A DNA stretch of 64,000 bases, from contig NZ_SAXA01000004.1 in NCBI RefSeq assembly GCF_004122035.1, forward strand, positions 186,001-250,000, read 5' to 3'. Below, piece by piece: positions 36,909 through 44,200 of this stretch (its first letter is position 1; each line of letters starts with the position of its first letter). This DNA is from Ancylomarina salipaludis (GTDB lineage Bacteria > Bacteroidota > Bacteroidia > Bacteroidales > Marinifilaceae). Position numbers and translations under genes: made by a program. The notes beneath the pieces are model-generated. The model did not search any database. It saw nothing but the letters and a program-made list of their open reading frames with translations, and was not told the origin of the DNA.

Positions 36909-36957
36909 TATAAAAGGAAGGTTGGTTCAGGATACCTGGACCAACCTTCCTTTTATA
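36909..36957 (+). terminator. 23-bp hairpin after mini-protein 2
   Basis: Arms 36909-36931 and 36935-36957 pair over 23 bp with one G-T pair and a 3-nt loop. There is no T-run after the stem, but the 3' arm ends TTTTATA. It probably terminates or stabilises the transcript from the VKOR gene. Confidence 0.75.
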
Positions 36958-37036
36958 AAGCTATTTATTCTAAGTAAGGAACAAAATTTTTGATGATTAT
37001 AAATATTCAAAACAGATATTAATAAGATTTAATAAA

Positions 37037-37216
37037 ATGAAGAAATTACAAAATTTAACCGACGCTAAAATTTTAAGCAAAAAGGAACAGCAAACTGTTA
37101 AAGGTGGACAAAAACAGTGTTCTGTAGATAGTGATTGTGGTGATGTTTCTGCCTGGGAATGTAGAAATGGTTACTGTCGATTGAGATATATTTCTGATCT
37201 AAACCGTTAATCTTTA
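37037..37216 (+). CDS. Double-glycine leader, cysteine-rich secreted mini-protein 3
   Basis: A 59-aa precursor, leader MKKLQNLTDAKILSKKEQ ending in GG at 23-24. The core has four Cys (28, 34, 42, 47) spaced C-x5-C-x7-C-x4-C and contains CSVDSDC and CRNGYC, similar to short Cys-rich modules found in secreted proteins of many bacteria. It ends LRYISDLTVNL. Placed after the 23-bp hairpin, so it may have its own promoter, although none is clear. Confidence 0.82.
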
Positions 37217-37237
37217 AGTTTATAAATCCATGTAAAT

Positions 37238-37270
37238 GAGACTGTCTTCTGTTTGAGATAGTCTTTTTTT
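37238..37270 (+). terminator. Terminator of the mini-protein locus
   Basis: 8-bp stem GACTGTCT / AGATAGTC (one G-T pair) followed by T8. The rest of 37271-37573 has no supported gene or signal. Confidence 0.85.
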
Positions 37271-37573
37271 TATTTACAGAGTGGATGACAAACAGGTTTT
37301 TCTGGTAGAAAAAACTAAATATTGACAGGATCAGAAAATGGACTTCTTAAGGTTTTGATTAGAAGTTTGGAGTTTTATAGTTTTTGTAGAAGTGTGGTAT
37401 AGCTTTCCTTTAGCATATAGGGTGTCATCTATTTAAATTGAAGCAATAAAGCGGCAATTAATTTAAAATTTTCAAAAAAAATAAATCCTTATTAAGGCTA
37501 GTATTTACAGGTGTTTAACTTCGGAATATAAAAGCGCCGCACACCTTTGCAGGGATAGAGCAGGCTATCATCA

Positions 37574-37606
37574 TTTGGATTTATTGAAAAATTGTTTCTA
37601 CATTTG
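37574..37606 (+). promoter_or_regulatory. Promoter of the arginine operon leader
   Basis: TTTG (37574-37577), 21-nt spacer, TACATTTG (37599-37606). Transcription would start near 37613, about 17 nt before the first Arg-rich leader ORF. Confidence 0.75.
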
Positions 37607-37629
37607 TCACAACAAAAAACAGAAAGAGC

Positions 37630-37680
37630 ATGGCTACAAAAATGATAATCCGACGACGCAGATCTTTATTCAAACAATAA
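37630..37680 (+). CDS. Arginine leader peptide 1 (16 aa, four consecutive Arg codons)
   Basis: ATG 37630 opens MATKMIIRRRRSLFKQ. The four Arg codons are CGA CGA CGC AGA (37651-37662). The stop is followed at once by GGAAGC (37681-37686), which can pair with the 5' arm of the next terminator hairpin. A ribosome stalled at the Arg codons would leave GGAAGC free (antiterminator); a ribosome reaching the stop would cover it and allow termination. Confidence 0.85.
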   Translation: MATKMIIRRRRSLFKQ

Positions 37681-37709
37681 GGAAGCAACGTTTATGGATT
37701 ATTGTCCAG

Positions 37710-37738
37710 GCTTTCCTTTACAGCGGAAGGCTTTTTTT
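37710..37738 (+). terminator. Attenuator 1 of the arginine operon
   Basis: Stem GCTTTCC / GGAAGGC (37710-37716, 37725-37731) with an 8-nt loop, then T7. Confidence 0.85.
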
Positions 37739-37781
37739 ATGCCCAATTTCAAAATATAAACAAAGAGTAAAACAGAGAACA

Positions 37782-37868
37782 ATGAATCAATTTTTTAACA
37801 TCCGACGAAGACGAAGCGCACTTTCAAAGAAAGCGGTAGGTGTCTTATTGTCGTGTAATCAGAATTGA
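37782..37868 (+). CDS. Arginine leader peptide 2 (28 aa, four consecutive Arg codons)
   Basis: ATG 37782 opens MNQFFNIRRRRSALSKK and stops at 37866-37868. Arg codons CGA CGA AGA CGA lie at 37803-37814. The motif IRRRRS is shared with leader 1. CGGTAGGT (37834-37841), about 20 nt past the Arg codons, can pair over 8 bp with the 5' arm of the following hairpin and act as antiterminator when a ribosome stalls. Confidence 0.85.
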   Translation: MNQFFNIRRRRSALSKKAVGVLLSCNQN

Positions 37869-37882
37869 TCATGATATATTTT

Positions 37883-37919
37883 AAAGGCTTACCGTTTGAA
37901 CGGTAAGCCTTTTTTTTAA
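37883..37919 (+). terminator. Attenuator 2 of the arginine operon
   Basis: Perfect 12-bp stem AAAGGCTTACCG / CGGTAAGCCTTT with a 6-nt loop, followed by more T. Confidence 0.95.
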
Positions 37920-37961
37920 ACTATTTTTTTCACAACAGTTTCATTCACAAGAGTAACTCAT

Positions 37962-38069
37962 ATGCCAACAACTATCTACACAGTAAGCCGACGCCACTTG
38001 CGTTCGAACTGCTACCCAGAAGGGGCGGATGAGTCTGATGTGCTATTAACTGAAATAGGATATGTATAA
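37962..38069 (+). CDS. Arginine leader peptide 3 (35 aa, SRRHLR)
   Basis: ATG 37962 opens a 35-codon frame whose residues 9-14 are SRRHLR (Arg codons at 37989-37994 and 38001-38003). It stops right at the foot of the third hairpin. Arg density is lower than in leaders 1 and 2, so sensitivity may differ. I found no clear antiterminator partner. Confidence 0.65.
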   Translation: MPTTIYTVSRRHLRSNCYPEGADESDVLLTEIGYV

Positions 38070-38099
38070 GCTTGCCGTCGACCACGGTGGGCTTTTTTT
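38068..38099 (+). terminator. Attenuator 3 of the arginine operon
   Basis: 9-bp stem GCTTGCCGT / ACGGTGGGC (38070-38078, 38084-38092) including G-T pairs, loop CGACC, then T7. Confidence 0.8.
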
Positions 38100-38183
38100 G
38101 TGCCCTATTAGTGATAAAAGGTGCAGATAAAGAGTGATTTAAAGAGAAAATAAAGATATCAATCAGAACTAAATTTTAACAAG

Positions 38184-38324
38184 ATGAACACATTTTTGAC
38201 CAGGAAAAGGCAACTAAGGCTCCGACAAAGCAAACTAACAAATGGCTTAAGAGAAAGCTTCAATATTGACATTAACAACAAATGGTTAAGCCTGACAGGT
38301 GTAGCCTTATTTTGGGAAACATAG
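38184..38324 (+). CDS. Arginine/lysine-rich leader peptide 4 (46 aa)
   Basis: ATG 38184 opens MNTFLTRKRQLRLRQSK and stops at 38322-38324, 14 nt before the ATG of the first structural gene. Arg codons at 38202, 38208, 38217, 38223 and 38250. No clean terminator follows; 7-bp pairings TAAGGCT/AGCCTTA and GGCTTAA/TTAAGCC over long distances are possible. Its end close to the next start suggests translational coupling. Confidence 0.6.
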   Translation: MNTFLTRKRQLRLRQSKLTNGLRESFNIDINNKWLSLTGVALFWET

Positions 38325-38338
38325 ATTTTTAAGAACAA

Positions 38339-38908
38339 ATGGAATTGACTGTAGATATAAAACAAGAAATAGCTGTTATCGAAGCAGGCGTAATGCACAC
38401 CAATTATGCGACTGAAATTTGCGAAATGATTGAAACAGCTGCTAAAATAAGAGGAACAGGGATTGCTAGAAGAAATCCCTTATACATCGCTCAAAAACTT
38501 CAGGAAGGAAAATCGATAATTGCCTTTGCCGGGAATCAGGTTATTGGTTTTTGTTATATCGAAACCTGGGAGCATGAGCAGTATGTGGCCAACTCGGGAC
38601 TGATTGTCCATCCGGACTACCGTTATGTTGGTTTAGCCAAACAAATAAAAGAGAAAGCCTTTGCTCTGTCGAGAAAGCGTTTCCCCGAAGCTAAAATCTT
38701 CGGACTCACCACCAGTTTGGCTGTCATGAAAATCAATTCAGACTTGGGATACAAGCCCGTTACTTTTTCGGAACTCACCACCGATGCTTCTTTTTGGAAA
38801 GGATGCGCCTCGTGTGTGAACTACGACATTCTGCAAAGAACTCAACACAAAATGTGTTTGTGTACAGGTATGTTGTGCGAACCGAATAAGCCTCAAAAAA
38901 CATTTTAG
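38339..38908 (+). CDS. GNAT acetyltransferase of the arginine operon (probable N-acetylglutamate synthase)
   Basis: A 189-aa GNAT protein. The acetyl-CoA region is IAFAGNQVIGFCYIETW followed by NSGLIVHPDYRYVGLAKQIKEKAF; a Cys-rich tail (KGCASCVNYDIL; MCLCTGMLC) is unusual. It is the first gene of the arg operon and no other argA or argJ gene is present, so it most likely adds the acetyl (or succinyl) group to glutamate to start the pathway. This assignment is from position. argG begins 26 nt downstream. Confidence 0.75.
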   Translation: MELTVDIKQEIAVIEAGVMHTNYATEICEMIETAAKIRGTGIARRNPLYIAQKLQEGKSIIAFAGNQVIGFCYIETWEHEQYVANSGLIVHPDYRYVGLAKQIKEKAFALSRKRFPEAKIFGLTTSLAVMKINSDLGYKPVTFSELTTDASFWKGCASCVNYDILQRTQHKMCLCTGMLCEPNKPQKTF

Positions 38909-38934
38909 TAGTCACGCATTGCAAAAAGAAAAAC

Positions 38935-40134
38935 ATGGTAACAAAAGATAAAAAAGTCGTTTTAGCCTACAGTGGCGGATTAGATACAACCTATTGTGCC
39001 CTTCACTTGTCGAAGGATTTAGGAATGAAAGTTTATACCGTATTGGGAAATACGGGCGGATTCAGCGAGCAAGAGCTGGCCGCAATTGAGAAGAAAACTC
39101 AAAAGCTGGGCGTAATTGAACACATCAGCATCGATTTGACTGAAGACTATTACGCAAAGTGTATCAAATACCTCATTATGGGCAATGTTCTGAAGAACAA
39201 TTGTTACCCTTTATCGGTGAGTTCAGAAAGAGCTTTTCAGGCCATGGCCATTGCCCAATATGCCAATGAAATTGGAGCCGATTTTATTGCCCATGGGAGT
39301 ACAGGTGCTGGTAACGATCAGATCAGATTCGATTTGATTTTTCAGATAATGGCTCCCAATGCCAAAATTATAACCCCTACCAGAGATTTGGAGCTGAGTC
39401 GTGAGGAGGAAATCCAATACCTAAAAGAAGCGGGTATTGATGATGCTTTTGAGAAGATGGCTTACTCAATAAATGCCGGGATTTGGGGAACCAGTATCGG
39501 AGGTAAAGAAACCCTGGTTTCAGATCAAACCATTCCTGAGGAGGCTTATTCTTCACAGGTAACACAAACTGAACCTTCAGCCTTGAGTATCGGTTTTGAA
39601 AAGGGTGAACTTGTGTCGGTAAATGGAGAGATATTTGAGAATCCTCTTGATGCCATTAAAACCATAGAGAAAATAGGATCGGCCTACGGAATTGGCCGTG
39701 ATATGCATATAGGTGACACCATTTTGGGCACCAAAGGGAGGGTTGCTTTTGAAGCAGCTGCACCTGTTTTAATTTTAAAAGCTCACGAAATGCTTGAGAA
39801 GCATTGTTTGAGTAAGTGGCAAATGCATTGGAAAGACCAGTTGGGTGATTTTTACGGCATGTTGCTGCATGAAGCTCAATATCTTGAGCCATTGATGAGA
39901 AATATAGAGTGTTTCCTCGAAGATTCACAAAAAACCGTTTCGGGAGAAGTGAAGTTGATGCTTTATCCAAAGTATTATCAAATGATTGGTGTGAATTCAG
40001 AACACGATTTGATGAACGATGCTTTTGGTCAGTATGGTGAGAAAAATGAGGGATGGACAGCAGAGGATGTGAAAGGGTTCACAACGATTTTGGCCAATTC
40101 GATGAAAATTTATCATACCGTAAATGCAAAGTAA
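38935..40134 (+). CDS. argG: Argininosuccinate synthase
   Basis: A 399-aa enzyme joining citrulline and aspartate with ATP. The PP-loop AYSGGLDTTYC is at residues 10-20; SINAGIWGTSIGG and GSTGAGNDQIRFD are also family motifs. Second gene of the operon; argC starts 1 nt after its stop. It needs free citrulline; here the pathway probably makes N-acyl-citrulline first, which argE then deacylates. Confidence 0.95.
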   Translation: MVTKDKKVVLAYSGGLDTTYCALHLSKDLGMKVYTVLGNTGGFSEQELAAIEKKTQKLGVIEHISIDLTEDYYAKCIKYLIMGNVLKNNCYPLSVSSERAFQAMAIAQYANEIGADFIAHGSTGAGNDQIRFDLIFQIMAPNAKIITPTRDLELSREEEIQYLKEAGIDDAFEKMAYSINAGIWGTSIGGKETLVSDQTIPEEAYSSQVTQTEPSALSIGFEKGELVSVNGEIFENPLDAIKTIEKIGSAYGIGRDMHIGDTILGTKGRVAFEAAAPVLILKAHEMLEKHCLSKWQMHWKDQLGDFYGMLLHEAQYLEPLMRNIECFLEDSQKTVSGEVKLMLYPKYYQMIGVNSEHDLMNDAFGQYGEKNEGWTAEDVKGFTTILANSMKIYHTVNAK

Positions 40135-40135
40135 G

Positions 40136-41101
40136 ATGATTAAAATTGGAATCATAGGAGGAGCGGGTTATACCGCAGGTGAGTTGTTGAGACTCTTACT
40201 TTGGCATCCTGAAGCAGAAATTGTTTTTGTACAGAGTAGCAGTCATAATGGACAGGCCATAAGTAAGGTACATAAAGACTTACTTGGCGAATGTTATTTG
40301 AATTTTACGCCAGCCAATTTTGAGGCGGTAGATGTTATTTTTCTTTGCTCGGGACATGGTCAGAGTAAAAGTTTTTTTGAAAAGAACAAATTGCCGGAAA
40401 ATCTAAAGGTCATCGATTTGAGTATGGACTTTAGATTGGAAAATAAGGAACATGAGTTTGTGTATGGTCTGCCGGAAATGAATAAAGAAGCGATTGCCAA
40501 GGCCAAATACATTGCAAATCCAGGCTGTTTTGCTACTGCAATTGAATTGGCATTATTGCCCTTGGCTAAGCATCAGGCTTTAAACGAAGAAGTGCATGTA
40601 ACAGCCATTACAGGTTCGACAGGAGCCGGTCAGGCACCTACTGAAACGTCTCATTTTTCGTGGAAGAATAATAATGTATCACTTTATAAAGCATTTGAAC
40701 ACCAGCACTTAGCTGAGATTAAAGAGAGTCTTTGTAAATTACAGAATAGTTTTAAGCAAGCGGTAAATTTTATTCCGGTTCGGGGGAATTTCTCCCGAGG
40801 GATTTTAGCATCGGTTTATACCCAATGTCAGTGGAGTCTTATCGAAGCCATGGTTCATTATCAGAATTATTATCAGGATCACCCTTTTGTGGTGATTAGT
40901 GATGCGAATACCGATGTGAAGCAAGCGGTGAACACCAACAAATGCATTTTGCATTTGGAGAAACACGGTGATAAACTGTTGATTGTTTCAACGATTGATA
41001 ATCTGTTGAAAGGAGCATCAGGACAGGCAGTTCAGAATATGAATATTCTGTTTGGATTGCCTGAGGATTTGGGATTAAGACTGAAACCAGTCGCTTTTTA
41101 A
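40136..41101 (+). CDS. argC: N-acyl-glutamyl-phosphate reductase
   Basis: About 321 aa from ATG 40136 (MIKIGIIGGAGYTAGELLRLL); the ATG at 40124 would overlap argG. The NADP loop is GIIGGAGYT, and the catalytic Cys is in IANPGCFATAIELALLPL. It makes N-acetyl (or N-succinyl) glutamate semialdehyde. Third gene of the operon. Confidence 0.95.
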   Translation: MIKIGIIGGAGYTAGELLRLLLWHPEAEIVFVQSSSHNGQAISKVHKDLLGECYLNFTPANFEAVDVIFLCSGHGQSKSFFEKNKLPENLKVIDLSMDFRLENKEHEFVYGLPEMNKEAIAKAKYIANPGCFATAIELALLPLAKHQALNEEVHVTAITGSTGAGQAPTETSHFSWKNNNVSLYKAFEHQHLAEIKESLCKLQNSFKQAVNFIPVRGNFSRGILASVYTQCQWSLIEAMVHYQNYYQDHPFVVISDANTDVKQAVNTNKCILHLEKHGDKLLIVSTIDNLLKGASGQAVQNMNILFGLPEDLGLRLKPVAF

Positions 41102-41113
41102 TTTATGAATTTT

Positions 41114-41177
41114 GAGTTGAGATGGGTGATTAGAGATTTCTACGCCATTCAAATTTCTGATTCATCTGTCTCAATTT
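41114..41177 (+). other. Long hairpin between argC and argD
   Basis: Arms 41114-41139 and 41151-41177 pair over about 26 bp with several G-T pairs and one bulge; loop 11 nt. No T-run follows, so it is not a standard terminator. It may be a processing or stability element that sets relative expression of argC and argD, or a REP-like palindrome. Confidence 0.6.
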
Positions 41178-41193
41178 CTAAATAAGTTTTGCT

Positions 41194-42321
41194 ATGCAAT
41201 TATTCAATACATATACAAAATACGATATCAACCTGCTATCAGGCGAGGGCATTACGCTCGCCGATGCTAAGGGGAAAGAATATAAGGATTTTTACGGAGG
41301 ACACGGTGTGATCTCAATCGGCCATTCTCATCCACATTACCTGTTTCGTATCGAAAATCAGATAAGATGTTTGGGTTTTTATTCCAATGTGGTAGAGAAC
41401 AAGCTGCAAGATCAATTGGCAGAGAAATTGGGTGAGCTTTCGGGCTATACCAATTATAACCTGTTTTTATGCAATTCAGGAGCAGAAGCTAATGAGAATG
41501 CTTTAAAATTGGCGTCTTTTCATACCGGGAAATCAAAGGTTATTGCCATAAAAGGTGCTTTTCATGGAAGAACTGGTGGCGCACTTGCTGTTACAGATAA
41601 TGCCAAGCTGGCCTCAAGCTATAATGCCCAACACGAGGTGGTTTTTATAGATATGAATGACAGTGAAGCCTTAAAAACGGAACTTGTAAAAGGTGATGTT
41701 GCTGCATTTATTGTGGAGGGTATACAGGGGGTTAATGGCGTTGTCATCCCCGAGAAGAAGTTTTTAAAAGAGGCAGAAAGCCTTTGTCAAAAATATGAGG
41801 CCTTGTTGATTCTCGATGAGATTCAATCGGGTTACGGAAGAACAGGGATGTTTTTTGCACACCAGCACTTAGATATCAAAGCCGATATCATTACAACTGC
41901 TAAGGGGATGGGGAATGGATTTCCTCTTGCTGGTGTGCTGATTCATCCTAAAATTGAAGGGAAATCAGGACTTTTGGGAACCACTTTTGGTGGCAATCAT
42001 CTTGCTTGTGCTGCAGGAATTGCGGTTTTGGAAGTGATGAAAGAAGAAAAACTGATTGAGAATGCGGCCAAAGTGGGGCAGTATTTAGAAAATGAACTGA
42101 AGAAACTTGTGGGAGAAAAAGCCATAAGAGCCAAAGGTTTGATGATAGGCGTTGATTTGGAAAATATGGCTGAGATAAAGTCGGCCTTACTTTTTGAGAA
42201 AGGCTATTTTACAGGTGCTTCAGGGGAAAAGACCCTGAGATTATTACCGCCTTTAACCCTTAGTATGAAAGAGGCTGAAACATTTATTAGCGAGTTTTCA
42301 TCTTTGATAAAAAAACAATAG
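41194..42321 (+). CDS. argD: Acetylornithine/succinylornithine aminotransferase
   Basis: A 375-aa class III PLP aminotransferase. Motifs: CNSGAEANENALKLA, AFHGRTGGAL, Asp208 in LILDEIQSGYGRTG, Lys237 in TTAKGMGNGFPLAG. It turns the N-acyl semialdehyde into N-acyl-ornithine. argB starts 2 nt after its stop. Confidence 0.94.
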   Translation: MQLFNTYTKYDINLLSGEGITLADAKGKEYKDFYGGHGVISIGHSHPHYLFRIENQIRCLGFYSNVVENKLQDQLAEKLGELSGYTNYNLFLCNSGAEANENALKLASFHTGKSKVIAIKGAFHGRTGGALAVTDNAKLASSYNAQHEVVFIDMNDSEALKTELVKGDVAAFIVEGIQGVNGVVIPEKKFLKEAESLCQKYEALLILDEIQSGYGRTGMFFAHQHLDIKADIITTAKGMGNGFPLAGVLIHPKIEGKSGLLGTTFGGNHLACAAGIAVLEVMKEEKLIENAAKVGQYLENELKKLVGEKAIRAKGLMIGVDLENMAEIKSALLFEKGYFTGASGEKTLRLLPPLTLSMKEAETFISEFSSLIKKQ

Positions 42322-42323
42322 AG

Positions 42324-43103
42324 ATGAAGGAACTAACGCTAGTGAAAATTGGAGGCAAGCTGATTGATGATGAAAGTAAGTTGTCAGCCAGTCTTGAAGT
42401 CTTTTCGAAGATAAAAGGGGCTAAACTTCTGGTTCATGGAGGAGGCAAATTGGCGACAGATATGGCGAAGCAATTGGGAATTGATTCACCCATGATTGAT
42501 GGTCGTAGAATCACCAATACTGAGACTTTAAAGTTGGTTAGTATGGTGTATGCCGGTTGGATCAATAAAAAAATTGTAGCAGGTCTTCAGGCTTTAAATC
42601 AAAAAGCGATGGGTTTATGTGGTGCCGATGACAATTTGATTTTAGCAGAAAAACGTCAGCATACAAGTATCGATTATGGTTTTGTAGGTGATGTGACTGC
42701 AGTTAATAAGGAGGCTTTATCAACCTACATTGAACAAGATAAGGTATTGGTGCTTTCAGCTATCACACACGATGGGAAAGGTCAGCTTTTAAATACCAAT
42801 GCGGATACAATTGCTACGGAAATTGCTATAGCTTTGAGTGAGAATTATCAGGTGAAACTGATTTATTCTTTTGAAAAGCCTGGTGTTTTAATTCATCCTG
42901 ATGACGATATGAGTTATCTGAAATGTTTAGATGCCGTATTGTATCAGGAAATGAAAGAAAATGGGACCATCAACAAGGGCATGTTGCCAAAGACTGAAAA
43001 TGCGTTTAAAGCTTTTAATAAAGGGGTTGACGTGCTTATTGGAGATCTTTTGAGAATGTCGGGTGATGATTATTGTGGAACCGAATTGATAGCCTGTAAG
43101 TGA
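42324..43103 (+). CDS. argB: N-acylglutamate kinase
   Basis: A 259-aa amino-acid kinase: LVKIGGKLIDDE at the start, LLVHGGGKLATDMAKQLGI, then LGLCGADD-like GLCGADDNLI, and LLNTNADTIATEIA near the end. It phosphorylates N-acetyl- or N-succinylglutamate. Its TGA overlaps the ATG of argE (TGATG at 43101). Confidence 0.93.
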   Translation: MKELTLVKIGGKLIDDESKLSASLEVFSKIKGAKLLVHGGGKLATDMAKQLGIDSPMIDGRRITNTETLKLVSMVYAGWINKKIVAGLQALNQKAMGLCGADDNLILAEKRQHTSIDYGFVGDVTAVNKEALSTYIEQDKVLVLSAITHDGKGQLLNTNADTIATEIAIALSENYQVKLIYSFEKPGVLIHPDDDMSYLKCLDAVLYQEMKENGTINKGMLPKTENAFKAFNKGVDVLIGDLLRMSGDDYCGTELIACK

Positions 43104-44179
43104 TGAATTTAGAGAGATATAAAATACTTGCCATTGAAAGCCTTAAAGGATTAATTGGCATACAATCATACAGTAAAGAGGAAAATCAGGCTGCTGATTT
43201 AATCGAAACGATTCTAAAATCACAGGCTTATCAGACCTATAGAAAAGGGAATAATGTATGGGTTTACGGCAAACACAATGCCGATGGGAAACCCTTATTG
43301 TTACTGAATTCTCATTTGGATACGGTAAATGCTTCTGCATCCTGGACAAAGAATCCTTTTGAAGCTCTTGTGGAAGATGGGAAACTGTACGGCCTTGGAT
43401 CGAATGATGCTGGTGGCTGCTTATGCTCGCTGATGGCGACTTTTCTGGCTCTGGATGAAAAGGAACAAGCCTATAATTTGGTTTTTGCCGCTTCTGCTGA
43501 AGAAGAAATTTCGGGTGTAAATGGTTTCGAACTGATTCAGAATGAAATTGGAAAGATTGACTTGGGAATTGTTGGGGAACCCACGCTTATGCAAATGGCT
43601 ATTGCCGAAAAGGGTTTAATGGTTTTGGATGTTGAAACCAAAGGTGTTGCCGGACATGCAGCCCGAGGCGAAGGGGTGAATGCCATTGATAAAGCCATGA
43701 AGGATTTGCAATGGTTTCAAACCTACAAATTCGAAAAAGAATCGGATATACTGGGACTAGTAAAAATGACGGTGACTCAGATTGAAGCTGGTTGTCAGCA
43801 CAATGTAGTGCCGGATAGTTGCCGATTTGTTGTGGATGTGAGAAGTAATGAACACTATAGCAATCAGGACCTTTTTGATTTGATTGATCAGCAAATTGAA
43901 AGTGATGTAAAAGCCAGATCTTTTAGAATGAATTCTTCAGGCATCGATATGAATCACCCGCTGGTTCAGGCTGGGATTAAGATGGGGAGAAGCTATTATG
44001 GTTCGCCAACCACATCGGATCAGGCTATCATGAAAGGCTTCCCAACTTTGAAATTTGGACCGGGAGATTCAGCTCGTTCGCATACGGCTAACGAATACAT
44101 CAATTTGTCAGAAATAGAAGAGGGGGTTGAGATCTATTATCAGCTATTGAATGGACTTGATATTGAGATAAAAGGATAA
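43103..44179 (+). CDS. argE: M20 family acyl-ornithine/acyl-citrulline deacylase
   Basis: A 358-aa zinc metallopeptidase from ATG 43103 (the GTG at 43100 adds one residue). Metal and catalytic residues: His71/Asp73 in NSHLDTVN, Asp102 in GSNDAGGCL, Glu133-134 in SAEEEISG, Glu in GEPTLMQ and the late FGPGDSARSHTANE. In Bacteroidetes the matching enzyme deacylates N-acyl-citrulline, because carbamoylation happens on the N-acylated compound. The substrate here is inferred from that family knowledge. Confidence 0.9.
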   Translation: MNLERYKILAIESLKGLIGIQSYSKEENQAADLIETILKSQAYQTYRKGNNVWVYGKHNADGKPLLLLNSHLDTVNASASWTKNPFEALVEDGKLYGLGSNDAGGCLCSLMATFLALDEKEQAYNLVFAASAEEEISGVNGFELIQNEIGKIDLGIVGEPTLMQMAIAEKGLMVLDVETKGVAGHAARGEGVNAIDKAMKDLQWFQTYKFEKESDILGLVKMTVTQIEAGCQHNVVPDSCRFVVDVRSNEHYSNQDLFDLIDQQIESDVKARSFRMNSSGIDMNHPLVQAGIKMGRSYYGSPTTSDQAIMKGFPTLKFGPGDSARSHTANEYINLSEIEEGVEIYYQLLNGLDIEIKG

Positions 44180-44200
44180 CTAAACGTAAAATCAACAGAT

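Noticed and set aside
37575-37868. A single 97-aa protein in front of the arginine operon
   Set aside because: The frame starts in the promoter and crosses the first attenuator. The real content is the leader ORF at 37782-37868 within it.
38244-38309. A fourth attenuator terminator
   Set aside because: Only long-distance pairings were found; no compact stem with T-run after leader 4.
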